64,000 nt of DNA from Leptospira harrisiae (GTDB taxonomy: Bacteria; Spirochaetota; Leptospiria; Leptospirales; Leptospiraceae), in assembly GCF_002811945.1 (NCBI RefSeq), contig NZ_NPDX01000002.1, positions 248,001 through 312,000 on the forward strand, written 5' to 3'. This document shows positions 18,635 to 26,478 of this stretch, in pieces. The notes beneath the pieces were generated by a model. It was not told the DNA's origin. It made no database searches and saw only the letters and a program-made list of their open reading frames with translations. The first letter of the stretch is position 1. Each line of letters opens with the position of its first letter. A program made the position numbers and the translations under genes.

Positions 18635-19006
18635 TTAAAACGGTTGGTAAAATGCGAGGTAAGCTGCGAATAAACCCAATATCGGGAATACAAACCAAAG
18701 GATTTTGGCAAATTTTTCTTTTTTAGATGCCATCGCTAAAAGTCCACCAAACGCAAGCCAGATGACAATTTTCAAAATCACCCAAACTGGGAGTGCCGAA
18801 TGAGAAATTCCTCGGAACTTCATGAGGCCAAAGCCAGCAACGATTAAAAGCAAAAGTCCAACACCATGAAAGATGGCTGCCGCTGCTTTGAATTTGTTTT
18901 CCGATTTTTTTCCCCCATTGATGGTATAGAGGGTAATTCCGCCGAGGGATAAAAATAAAAGATACATTCCGAAAATATGGATGAGTTTATACGCTTCGTA
19001 TGACAC
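18635..19006 (-). CDS. Small four-helix membrane protein
   Basis: 123-aa protein with four predicted transmembrane helices separated by short basic loops (NGGKKSENKFK, ASKKEKFAK). The N-terminal YKLIHIFGMYLLFLSLGG contains a membrane His, reminiscent of SirB2- or CopD-like small haem or metal membrane proteins, but this is weak. The start is GTG with GGAGA just upstream. The function is unknown. Confidence 0.65.
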   Translation of the reverse strand: MSYEAYKLIHIFGMYLLFLSLGGITLYTINGGKKSENKFKAAAAIFHGVGLLLLIVAGFGLMKFRGISHSALPVWVILKIVIWLAFGGLLAMASKKEKFAKILWFVFPILGLFAAYLAFYQPF

Positions 19007-19103
19007 AAAAGTCTCCTTGTTCCTGCTCTATTCTTTCAGATAGAATCATTCTAGGCTAGATTTTTCTCTTTCCCTACTAGGAAAAAGAACCAAGATTTGG
19101 AAA

Positions 19104-19556
19104 ATGGAATCTAAGAATTCAGAAGATTTGAGAATAGATCTCACTTCCATCAAACCATCGAAAACATTACTCGCCTTACGAGGAATTCCCGGTTCAGGAA
19201 AAACAAGTTTAGCAAAAGCCATTTCTATTACCAATGGTGCACCTATCTTTTCGATTGATTCCTATTTTGAAGATGAAGCTGGTAATTATATTTTCGATTA
19301 TCAAAAAAATCACTTAGCTTACAAAGATTGTGAAGCGAAAACAAAACATGCCCTCGAACAGGGAATTCCTTTTGTTATCGTGGACAATACATTTACTTTA
19401 GATTGGGAACTGGAACCTTACGTCCGTTTAGCGAAAGAATGTGAATATAAACTTTTTGTTGTGACTGTGGAAAATCGACATGGCGGAAACAATGTACATC
19501 AGATTCCGGAAGAACAAATCGAGAAGATGAAGGGGAAATACCAGGTGGTTTTGTAA
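19104..19556 (+). CDS. P-loop kinase-like ATPase (NEDD4BP2/polynucleotide-kinase type)
   Basis: 150-aa P-loop protein with Walker A RGIPGSGKTSLAKAI at about residues 28-42 and a D-x-Y/F motif (SIDSYFED) typical of NEDD4-binding-protein-2-like and T4 polynucleotide-kinase-like small kinases. A Walker-B-like VIVDNT follows (about residue 93). The C-terminal half has VVTVENRHGGNNVHQIPEEQIEKMKGKY, the usual lid region of this group. The phosphate acceptor is unknown. Confidence 0.75.
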   Translation: MESKNSEDLRIDLTSIKPSKTLLALRGIPGSGKTSLAKAISITNGAPIFSIDSYFEDEAGNYIFDYQKNHLAYKDCEAKTKHALEQGIPFVIVDNTFTLDWELEPYVRLAKECEYKLFVVTVENRHGGNNVHQIPEEQIEKMKGKYQVVL

Positions 19557-19650
19557 GGAGGGATTGGGCTTGTAATGAAGGAAAAGGGAAATATGTTTAA
19601 AGAAAGATAGGACGCAGCATTTCAATTTTTTCCTAAAAACAAAAAAGGCA

Positions 19651-19687
19651 AAAAAAAAACGCCGCGTAACCTTAAGTTAAGCGACGG
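19651..19687 (-). terminator. Intrinsic terminator after the RRM gene
   Basis: On the minus strand, arms CCGTCGCTTAAC and GTTACGCGGCG (19676-19687 with 19659-19670) form a stem with one mismatch and a five-base loop. A run of nine T residues (19651-19659 on the plus strand as A) follows. It lies 18 nt past the RRM gene stop. Confidence 0.8.
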
Positions 19688-19705
19688 TCTTTTAACAAAC
19701 TTGGA

Positions 19706-19969
19706 TTATCTCCAGTTGTTTGTTTTAGGTTTTGCGATGTTTACTTTCATCTCACGGTTAAGAATGTTCTTTCCGTTAAGTTCTTTGATTGCGTTATCAG
19801 CTTCTTTTCCATCTTTCATTTCGATGAATCCGAAACCTTTAGAACGGCCAGAATACTGGTCAGTGATGATTTTTGCAGAAGTTACTGCTCCGTGTGCTCC
19901 GAAAAGTTCACTGAGTTTACCTTCAGTCATATCGTAAGAGAGGTTGCCAACGTAAATGTTTACTGACAT
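19706..19969 (-). CDS. RRM-domain RNA-binding protein
   Basis: 87-aa protein consisting of a single RNA recognition motif. RNP2 is IYVGNL (residues 5-10) and RNP1 is KGFGFIEM (about 44-51), with the aromatic residues that stack on RNA intact. Such glycine-rich-type RRM proteins occur in cyanobacteria and spirochaetes and are often cold-regulated. Here a 256-nt gap upstream could be a long 5' untranslated region, and a strong terminator follows. It is probably monocistronic. Confidence 0.92.
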   Translation of the reverse strand: MSVNIYVGNLSYDMTEGKLSELFGAHGAVTSAKIITDQYSGRSKGFGFIEMKDGKEADNAIKELNGKNILNREMKVNIAKPKTNNWR

Positions 19970-20225
19970 AGTTTTTGTCCTGTTTGTTAAAGTTGACTCG
20001 GGAATTCTAGATTTACAATCGTCGGAACCCTAAAAGGGATTTTGGGTAAGAACTCCAGAAAAATGCAGGGAAAAACTTGGGAAAGCTACCAGCGTGCAAG
20101 CTTGAAAGGACTACTTCGGCGGTGAAAATCAACAATACTCTGAATCTTCTGTCAGTCTAATTACCCTTTCTAAAAAAAGCAATCTGAAAGAAGACTCAGA
20201 GAGAAAATTACGAAAAAAGAGATTT
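19970..20225. other. Long upstream region of the RRM gene
   Basis: 256 nt between two leftward genes. It contains a short hairpin-forming ACCCTAAAAGGGATTTTGGGT at about 20027-20047 but no reading frame. It likely carries the RRM gene promoter and a long leader. No specific riboswitch or RNA thermometer was recognised. Confidence 0.4.
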
Positions 20226-20717
20226 CTAGTGGTGGTGGTGTCCGCCTGGGCCATGTACGTGACCGTGTTGTAATTCTTCTTCCGTGGCTTCGCGAATGGA
20301 TTTGATGGTGACTGCAAAGTGGAGTGTTTCTCCAGCTAACGGGTGATTGCCGTTCAGAATGACATCTGCATCACGAACTTCTTGTAAGTATAGAACCATT
20401 CTACCTTCGGGAGTGTCCGTTTGGAATTCCATTCCTACTTCTAACTCGGCTTCTGGAGGTAGTTCCGTTTTGGGAACTTGAAAAATCAGAGCTTCGTTAT
20501 ATGTCCCATAACCATCTTCAGGTGGTACAGTTACATTTTTAGAATCTCCGTTTACTAATCCTTCTAGTTCTTTTTCCAAACCGGGAATGATGTTTTGCCA
20601 GCCGTGGAGGTATAATAGTGGTTCGTCTGATTGGTCCAGAGTTTCTCCCTGGGCGTTCTTTAGGTGATAGGAAAATCCTACAACCATTCCTTTGCTGATG
20701 GTTTTTGACATATTCAT
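20226..20717 (-). CDS. slyD: SlyD-like FKBP peptidyl-prolyl isomerase
   Basis: 163-aa FKBP-type prolyl isomerase with the insert-in-flap arrangement of SlyD. The FKBP core opens KGMVVGFSYHLKNAQGETLD, with DQSDEPLLYLHG and NIIPGLEKELEG following. The IF chaperone insert spans about residues 70-125 (PPEDGYGTYNEA, FQVPKTEL). The C-terminus HGHVHGPGGHHHH is a natural metal-binding tail, shorter than in E. coli SlyD. Known SlyD proteins act as folding helpers and nickel donors. A second in-frame ATG two codons in is an equally possible start. Confidence 0.9.
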   Translation of the reverse strand: MNMSKTISKGMVVGFSYHLKNAQGETLDQSDEPLLYLHGWQNIIPGLEKELEGLVNGDSKNVTVPPEDGYGTYNEALIFQVPKTELPPEAELEVGMEFQTDTPEGRMVLYLQEVRDADVILNGNHPLAGETLHFAVTIKSIREATEEELQHGHVHGPGGHHHH

Positions 20718-20810
20718 TACATTGTACCAATGGAAAAAAATACTGCAACCGAATAAAAGGTTGGTACCAAATTGTAATCGAAGAAATTGAACCTTGGAAA
20801 TATTACATCT

Positions 20811-22487
20811 ATGAATTGGTCACTACTTATTCAAGTTTTAGGTGGGCTCGGGATTTTCATCTACGGGATGAAATTACTAAGTGAGTCCTTACAACGTGTG
20901 GCGGGAGATCGGCTTCGTTCCTTTCTTTCGTCTATGACGAGAAACAGAGTCTCTGCTGTGTTCAGCGGACTATTTATTACATCTACAATACAATCCAGCT
21001 CGGCAACTACCGTTCTTGTGGTTGGATTTGTGAATGCTGGTTTAATTTCACTCGCCCAAGCCATCGGTGTCATTATGGGGGCCAACATTGGAACCACCAT
21101 CACTGCATGGATTGTATCCTTTTTAGGTTTTAAGTTTAACATTGCATCCTTTGCATTACCAGCGGTAGCAGCAGGGGTGATCTTAAATTTTTCACGTAAA
21201 GAAAGCAGATCCGGTTGGGGAAGTTTCCTCATTGGATTTGGTTTTTTATTTTTAGGATTGGATTATTTAAAAACATCCGTTCCTGATAGCGCAAAAGATC
21301 CAGATAGTTTTCTCTTTTTACAACAATACACCAATATGGGATTCAATACTATATTGTTGTTTGTTTTGATTGGTGCCTTACTCACCATTGTGATCCAATC
21401 TTCTTCGGCTTCCACAACCATCACCATCACACTTGCATTCTCAGGTTACATTCCGATTGATGCTGCCTATGGTATGATTCTTGGTGAAAACATTGGAACA
21501 ACAATTACAGCAAACCTTGCAGCCATTCCGGGAAATCGAAATGCCAAAAAAGCAGCCCTTGCACATACCTTATTCAATGTGTTTGGAGTCGTTTGGGCAC
21601 TTCTATTCTTTAAACTATTTACTGGAATTGTAGATGATTTGATTCCTGGTGATCCACTAACAGATAAAGAATCAACAAGGTTCCATATTTCACTGTTTCA
21701 CACAATGTTTAACATCACGAATACTCTGATCCTTATTTGGTTTGTGAATACAATCTCCAAAGTGGTGAGTGCAATTGTCGATGGACTTGCATCCAAAACA
21801 GGAAAAGACAAAGATTCCATTCGCCTTCTACAAGCTGGTACTGTAAAAACTACTGAACTTGCGATGGTGGAACTGGTTGAGTTCACTAAAAAAATCATTC
21901 GTGATACCTATGATTTCCTTCGATTGACAGAACAAATTTTACTCCAACCATACGATGCTACAAGAATTGGCCAAGTATTGAAAAAAGAAGAAGAATTGGA
22001 CCAAGTTCGCACAGAAGTTCTGACCTACCTAAATCAAATCCAAGAAACCGGTGTCACTGGTAACTATGCGAAAGATGTTTTAGGAATTATGGAAAGAGTA
22101 AAAGCAGTGGAAGAGATGGGTGATAACTTTGCATCCATTGCAAGAAAAATGAGAAAGTCTCACCGCCAAAAAGTATCTTTGGACAAAACATTCGGCCAAT
22201 CTGTAAAAGACCAAATGGACTTACTCAAACACCACTATGACATTCTACTAGTGAATTTGGACCAAAGTGAAACTTTTGACATCCTTGGAAATCCACAAAT
22301 TCGTAACCAAAGTCGCGAGTATCGTTTTCAAATGATTCGTTCCATTAAAAAGAACGATTCTAAAGTGAAGAAGAAAAAGTATCAGAAAAAAGACAATTTG
22401 ATGCCAGCTCTCCTTTATCGTGATATTTCTCGTAACTTGGATAATATTTCCAGACTATTGAATGCGGCAATTTATGCGGACGTTTAG
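20811..22487 (+). CDS. Na/Pi cotransporter family protein with PhoU-like tail
   Basis: Inner-membrane transporter of about 558 aa. Two inverted Na/Pi-cotransporter repeats carry the QSSSATTVLVVGF and QSSSASTTITITLAF motifs (nt about 20990 and 21400), with GANIGTTITAW and GENIGTTITANL after each. The C-terminal 200 residues are a PhoU-like helical domain. Family members move phosphate with sodium, often exporting it. The frame is open upstream to a TTG at 20787. I chose the first ATG (MNWSLLIQVLGG), which matches the family start, although neither has an ideal ribosome-binding site. Confidence 0.88.
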   Translation: MNWSLLIQVLGGLGIFIYGMKLLSESLQRVAGDRLRSFLSSMTRNRVSAVFSGLFITSTIQSSSATTVLVVGFVNAGLISLAQAIGVIMGANIGTTITAWIVSFLGFKFNIASFALPAVAAGVILNFSRKESRSGWGSFLIGFGFLFLGLDYLKTSVPDSAKDPDSFLFLQQYTNMGFNTILLFVLIGALLTIVIQSSSASTTITITLAFSGYIPIDAAYGMILGENIGTTITANLAAIPGNRNAKKAALAHTLFNVFGVVWALLFFKLFTGIVDDLIPGDPLTDKESTRFHISLFHTMFNITNTLILIWFVNTISKVVSAIVDGLASKTGKDKDSIRLLQAGTVKTTELAMVELVEFTKKIIRDTYDFLRLTEQILLQPYDATRIGQVLKKEEELDQVRTEVLTYLNQIQETGVTGNYAKDVLGIMERVKAVEEMGDNFASIARKMRKSHRQKVSLDKTFGQSVKDQMDLLKHHYDILLVNLDQSETFDILGNPQIRNQSREYRFQMIRSIKKNDSKVKKKKYQKKDNLMPALLYRDISRNLDNISRLLNAAIYADV

Positions 22488-22502
22488 TCCGCTTTCAATT
22501 GT

Positions 22503-24479
22503 TTAAGTAATTTCTAATAGAATAAATGTTATGTCATCGTCTGCGGAACCTTCTTTGTTCCGTAGGCGAATGTGTTCATCAATTCCTCCATACAAAGATT
22601 CCACTGATTCACTTTTTCTTGTGAGTAACCACTGGAGTAGTTCCTCTTCTCCCGAGTCACCATTTTCCCACAAATCCCAAATCCCATCAGTAAAAAGTAA
22701 AATTTTGTCTCCCGTAGATAGGAGATGAACCTCTTCTGGATAATGGACATCTTTGGAATATCCTATGAGTTTTCCTTTGGGCCGAATGACCTCAATCGAT
22801 TTTGAATTTTGATTGAACTTGTATAAGGCGGGATGTCCTGCATTGGCCACTTTTAATTGTTTTTGTTCCAAATCGATAAAAATTGCACTCGCAGTTAATA
22901 ATTGGTTTTTATAGTTACCAACTAACGAAACGTTAATACTCTCCAATACTTTTCCTGGTTTATTGGCAAAGGCCAAGGTTTGCATATAAGCAATTTTTAA
23001 CATGGCAGCTTCAATAGCTGCCGGTACACCATGTCCTGTGACATCTGCAATGAGCCCGCATATTTGGTGTTTACCGTAAGCAGTTAAATCATAAAAATCT
23101 CCACCCACTAACGAAGCTGGAAAATATCCTGTTTTGATGATAAGACCAGGAATTTTGGGAAGAATCTGTGGGAGAGTGGATTCTTGTAGTTTTTGAGCTA
23201 ACTTTAATTCTTTTCCATAAGCAATTAACTTTTGTTTGTTGATTTCTGCTTTGAGTTGGATTTTATCTTTTTCTTTTCGAACTACAGAAATCCGATCACC
23301 CAGGCCAAATGCCATCAGTAAAACTTCAATGGCCATTCCTACCTGAAATGAATTTTCAGTAAATGAATTGACTGGGAATAAACCCATATATTTGAGGACT
23401 GTGGCAAGTCCTCCAATGATCACCATGAAGTAACCATAAAAGTAAAATCTTGCCGGCGGGAATTTTTTAATATAGGCTATATAATAGGATACAAACAATA
23501 CATAAAAGGCCAAAAGAAAAGAAAATATATCACCGGACCTGTTCATCAAACGGTAAGGTAAAAAAGGAAGTAAACAAAGGCTTACAATAGGAATAATCAT
23601 TAAACCTAAAAACCATTTATATATGAATGGTGCATTTTCCTTTAAGTTCATAAAGGTAATGCTCATTGGAAAACAAGTGAGTAAAAATAAAAAGTATAGG
23701 AGGTTATGAGTATCGTATACTATTTCGGGAGAATTTGGGAAAAAATAAACAGGCAACAATCCTTGCAACGAAAGTTGAAACAAAATTGCAGAAATGAATA
23801 AATACAAAACATAAAAAATATACGCTTTGTCTCGAACCATAAAATACACAAATAGATTGTAAAGAGTCATGACTCCGACAATTCCGAAAAAAAATCCTTG
23901 TAACAAAGTATCTAAAGATACAAAGCTATCAAAATTTTTTTCATCAGCTACCATCAGAGGGACGGACATGGAACTATCTGTTTTGATACCTACATAATAT
24001 GTAACGGTTTCACTCGGTAATAAATCGTTTGCATAACTAAACCCACGATAATCCCTTTCTCTGTTTCTTAGTGGAAATAATCTTCCTTGTACATTTTCTA
24101 AAATTTCACCTGATTCGCGTAAGGCGTAATATTTAACTTCGTCTAGTAATGGATACTTGATATAGGTAATAATGCGTTTGTAATGATTTTCATCATTATG
24201 TAAAACAAAACAAAACCAATATTGTTTTTCTGTATTTCCAAAATTGGGAATGATCCCATCTGATTTTTCCGTAGGGAATGTTTGGAAGCGGTCTGAAACT
24301 TCGGTGACCGACTGTATTGCCGGGTTTATTGAGAAATAAATGAGGTGATTTGATAGATCAAATGTTTCGCCTCGGAAGGATGAGAGTGTAACAGGCGTTG
24401 CATTAGGACAAACTTTTGATTCAGCGAAGAGGTTTGTATAAAAGAGACATAACAGGATGACGGTGAATGTCTGTTTCAT
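22503..24479 (-). CDS. 7TMR-DISM receptor with SpoIIE-type phosphatase
   Basis: 658-aa membrane signalling protein. After the signal peptide, residues about 30-180 form a 7TMR-DISMED2 sensor domain. Seven transmembrane helices span about 190-395, and a coiled coil (KEKDKIQLKAEINKQKLIAYG) leads to a PP2C/SpoIIE Ser/Thr phosphatase. The metal-binding Asp motifs are VGGDFYDL (about 465) and IADVTGHGVPAAIEA (about 485), with KILLFTDGIWD and DDITFILLEI near the end. The probable target is an anti-sigma factor antagonist of the STAS type. One is encoded at 61975, but the link is inferred. Confidence 0.9.
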   Translation of the reverse strand: MKQTFTVILLCLFYTNLFAESKVCPNATPVTLSSFRGETFDLSNHLIYFSINPAIQSVTEVSDRFQTFPTEKSDGIIPNFGNTEKQYWFCFVLHNDENHYKRIITYIKYPLLDEVKYYALRESGEILENVQGRLFPLRNRERDYRGFSYANDLLPSETVTYYVGIKTDSSMSVPLMVADEKNFDSFVSLDTLLQGFFFGIVGVMTLYNLFVYFMVRDKAYIFYVLYLFISAILFQLSLQGLLPVYFFPNSPEIVYDTHNLLYFLFLLTCFPMSITFMNLKENAPFIYKWFLGLMIIPIVSLCLLPFLPYRLMNRSGDIFSFLLAFYVLFVSYYIAYIKKFPPARFYFYGYFMVIIGGLATVLKYMGLFPVNSFTENSFQVGMAIEVLLMAFGLGDRISVVRKEKDKIQLKAEINKQKLIAYGKELKLAQKLQESTLPQILPKIPGLIIKTGYFPASLVGGDFYDLTAYGKHQICGLIADVTGHGVPAAIEAAMLKIAYMQTLAFANKPGKVLESINVSLVGNYKNQLLTASAIFIDLEQKQLKVANAGHPALYKFNQNSKSIEVIRPKGKLIGYSKDVHYPEEVHLLSTGDKILLFTDGIWDLWENGDSGEEELLQWLLTRKSESVESLYGGIDEHIRLRNKEGSADDDITFILLEIT

Positions 24480-24548
24480 ACAGGAAGGTCACAAGTATAA
24501 GACGAAGACCTTCCTTTGTAAATATGTTTGTTTTAGAAAAAAAAGGAA

Positions 24549-24875
24549 TTAAGCTGTAACTGCAGGAATTCCTGCTAAGATTCTAAGGGAGTCGTAAGCT
24601 TTTTCTTTTTGTTCTACTTTGGTTTTGTTCACAGCCTTGCGGATGATCACATCCCATTGTTTTTCTGGATGTTCCATTTTCATGTTTTCCAGAAGTTCTA
24701 AAATGTTTTCGTCATCGGATGCGTTAAAAATCTCTTCCGAATCATAACGAAACATTCCGAAAAGGGCGTCGATATAATCTCCAACGCTCATGGCTTCTTT
24801 TTCACCAGGTTGGATTTTTTTCTTTTCTGCTTTTCGCAGTTCTCGTTCCCTGCGTTCTAGTTCCGTGCGTTTCAT
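24549..24875 (-). CDS. Conserved hypothetical cytoplasmic protein
   Basis: 108-aa protein with a very basic helical N-terminus (ERRERELRKAEKKKIQPGEKEA), then an acidic helical part (YDSEEIFNASDDENILELLENMK). No signal peptide or membrane segment is seen. The charge pattern suggests a coiled or helical bundle, perhaps a nucleic-acid or protein partner, but I recognise no family. It is divergent from the metal-related cluster. Confidence 0.6.
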   Translation of the reverse strand: MKRTELERRERELRKAEKKKIQPGEKEAMSVGDYIDALFGMFRYDSEEIFNASDDENILELLENMKMEHPEKQWDVIIRKAVNKTKVEQKEKAYDSLRILAGIPAVTA

Positions 24876-24989
24876 CTGATGGCCTCTAGCTCGTTTGCAT
24901 TGGTTCCAAGACCATGTTTTCAGAGGGCAGGAGGGACGACACCAAATTTGTCCAAAAATTGTCTCGATTTTTGCGTTGGGTGGCCAAAG

Positions 24990-25466
24990 ATGGGGAGGAT
25001 GTTCCTCAAACGGTGGATTGCCGGAAGTTTGACTTTATTCCTATGTACTCAATTCCTATTTTTGGGGAGTGGGTTACTTGGGTATTGTGTCGAGTCAGCA
25101 TCAAAAATCTGCCAATGCAACCATGGATCCAAAAAGGAAAAACATGGGAACGCGGAAGACCAACTTTTTTCAGAAGACCGAGAAACAACCGTTACCTTAG
25201 CTTCTTCTCAAAACCACCAAAACCCAGAAGAAGAGACAATGAAACCAAGTTGTCATGATGCTAAATCGGGTGAAGCTCACCTCTGTTCCTGTAAAAAACA
25301 AAAAAAAGATGCACTTTCTTTGCGGACACACCACCAAACTATGGATCGACCAAATTTAGAAATGAAATTGGTTACCTCTTCAGTTATCATTTATATAATG
25401 ACTGAGTCTCCTTCCACTCTTCAAGATGGAAGAATCCCTTCTTTACTCCGGCCACCTCGTATCTAA
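24990..25466 (+). CDS. Cys/His-rich exported protein at the head of the mbnP/mbnH cluster
   Basis: 158-aa protein starting at MGRMFLKRW. The open frame extends to 24879, but the extra 37 residues precede the signal segment. One hydrophobic helix (IAGSLTLFLCTQFLFLGSG) is followed by a mature part with soft-metal-type motifs: CQCNHG, SCHDAKSGEAH and LCSCKK, plus HH near the C-terminus. Spaced CxC pairs with His suggest copper or other thiophilic metal binding. No named family is recognised. It precedes mbnP by 115 nt in the same direction. A second protein of similar design precedes the RND efflux genes at 48803. Confidence 0.6.
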   Translation: MGRMFLKRWIAGSLTLFLCTQFLFLGSGLLGYCVESASKICQCNHGSKKEKHGNAEDQLFSEDRETTVTLASSQNHQNPEEETMKPSCHDAKSGEAHLCSCKKQKKDALSLRTHHQTMDRPNLEMKLVTSSVIIYIMTESPSTLQDGRIPSLLRPPRI

Positions 25467-25475
25467 GATTCTATA

Positions 25476-25581
25476 AATTTACATTTAGTAGATTGATTGA
25501 TTGATTGATGAATTTACATTCTCTATTTTTCATACCAATCAATAACAAAACAATAATCGTATTTTAGAATATTAGGTATTT
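25476..25581 (+). promoter_or_regulatory. mbnP upstream region: tandem GATT repeats between direct repeats
   Basis: AATTTACATT occurs at 25476-25485 and again at 25511-25520, 35 bp apart. Between them lie five tandem tetranucleotides (GATT four times then GATG, 25491-25510). A TAGAAT hexamer at 25565-25570 resembles a -10 box, and AGG precedes the mbnP ATG. The direct repeats are candidate regulator sites. The tandem tract could vary in length. Confidence 0.5.
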
Positions 25582-26421
25582 ATGAACATATTTAAATCTT
25601 TTTTAATTTTCCTTTCGGTAGTGGGAGTTATTTCCTGTAACCCGAATTCCAAATCTGATGACAACGAAACTTTAGCTCTTCTGGCATTAGCTTTACCACA
25701 AACGGTGAATTTGAATTTTGAAGCCCTTGCCAATGGACAACCTTTGGTTACCGGTTCGAATATCACTGCAGATAGTCGCACTGTGCAGTTTCGTGACTTC
25801 CGATTGTATATTTCAGAAGTGAAACTAGTGAAAGCAGATGGAACGACTGCGGATGTGTCTTTATCTACGGATAATGTTTGGCAATCTAATGGAGTTGCTC
25901 TAGTGGATCTAGAAACAACTCAGACTACTGAAACAAATACGAAGGTCTCTGGAACTGCACCTGCAGGAAGTTATACTGGAGTCCAGTTTACTGTCGGCGT
26001 TCCTGAGGCATTAAATCACTTAGATAAAACAAATCAGACTGCACCATTAAACAACGGAGCTATGTATTGGTCTTGGACAGGCGGATATAAACATTCGAAA
26101 ATTGAATTCACATATAATAGCGGAACTGATTGGACAAGTTTACATGTTGGATCGACTACCTGTAACGGAGCACCTAACTATGGTAACTGTTCTAAAAAAT
26201 TTAGAGCATCAATTCGATTAACAGGTCAGTTTAGCCCAGGTAACCAAAAGGTTTCGTTTGACGTTGATAAGTTAATAAATGGGCATACTTTCGGTGCTAT
26301 GGGTATGTGTATGCCTGGAACTGGGGCACCATGTGATACTTTGGTTCAAGCATTTGGATTGAATATTACTAGCGGGGCGGTAGATAGTTCTATCACACAA
26401 CGAGTGTTTAGTCTCAAATAA
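25582..26421 (+). CDS. mbnP: MbnP-family copper-binding lipoprotein
   Basis: 279-aa lipoprotein (lipobox ISC19) of the MbnP family, periplasmic copper-binding proteins found beside MbnH di-haem enzymes. Family landmarks are the FRDFRLYISEVKLV strand (about 70), NVWQSNGVALVDLE (98-111), and MYWSWTGGYKHSKIEF (161-176), the Trp-rich block. A likely disulfide pair is Cys194/Cys203. A Met/Cys cluster GAMGMCMPGTGAPC (238-251) adds further soft ligands. In the characterised methanotroph pair, one MbnP Trp is oxidised to kynurenine to form a Cu(I) site. That modification here is inferred. A strong terminator-like hairpin follows. Confidence 0.88.
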   Translation: MNIFKSFLIFLSVVGVISCNPNSKSDDNETLALLALALPQTVNLNFEALANGQPLVTGSNITADSRTVQFRDFRLYISEVKLVKADGTTADVSLSTDNVWQSNGVALVDLETTQTTETNTKVSGTAPAGSYTGVQFTVGVPEALNHLDKTNQTAPLNNGAMYWSWTGGYKHSKIEFTYNSGTDWTSLHVGSTTCNGAPNYGNCSKKFRASIRLTGQFSPGNQKVSFDVDKLINGHTFGAMGMCMPGTGAPCDTLVQAFGLNITSGAVDSSITQRVFSLK

Positions 26422-26430
26422 ATTTTTATC

Positions 26431-26465
26431 CAAGGTTGGTATTTTTAGTACCAACCTTGCTTTTT
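26431..26465 (+). terminator. Intrinsic terminator or attenuator between mbnP and mbnH
   Basis: A perfect 11-bp stem CAAGGTTGGTA / TACCAACCTTG (26431-26441 and 26449-26459) with a seven-base loop is followed by C and five T residues. Only 13 nt separate the T-tract from the mbnH ATG, leaving no room for a full promoter. MbnH expression therefore probably depends on read-through. Confidence 0.8.
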
Positions 26466-26478
26466 ATAGGATATATAT

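Noticed and set aside
24914..25258. Alternative +1-frame reading of 114 aa overlapping the Cys/His-rich gene
   Set aside because: It lacks a signal peptide, is unusually rich in Arg and Pro, and conflicts with the frame that has a clean membrane helix and metal motifs.
25467..25581. Methanobactin precursor peptide near mbnP
   Set aside because: I looked for a short Cys-containing leader/core peptide in the gap before mbnP and found none.
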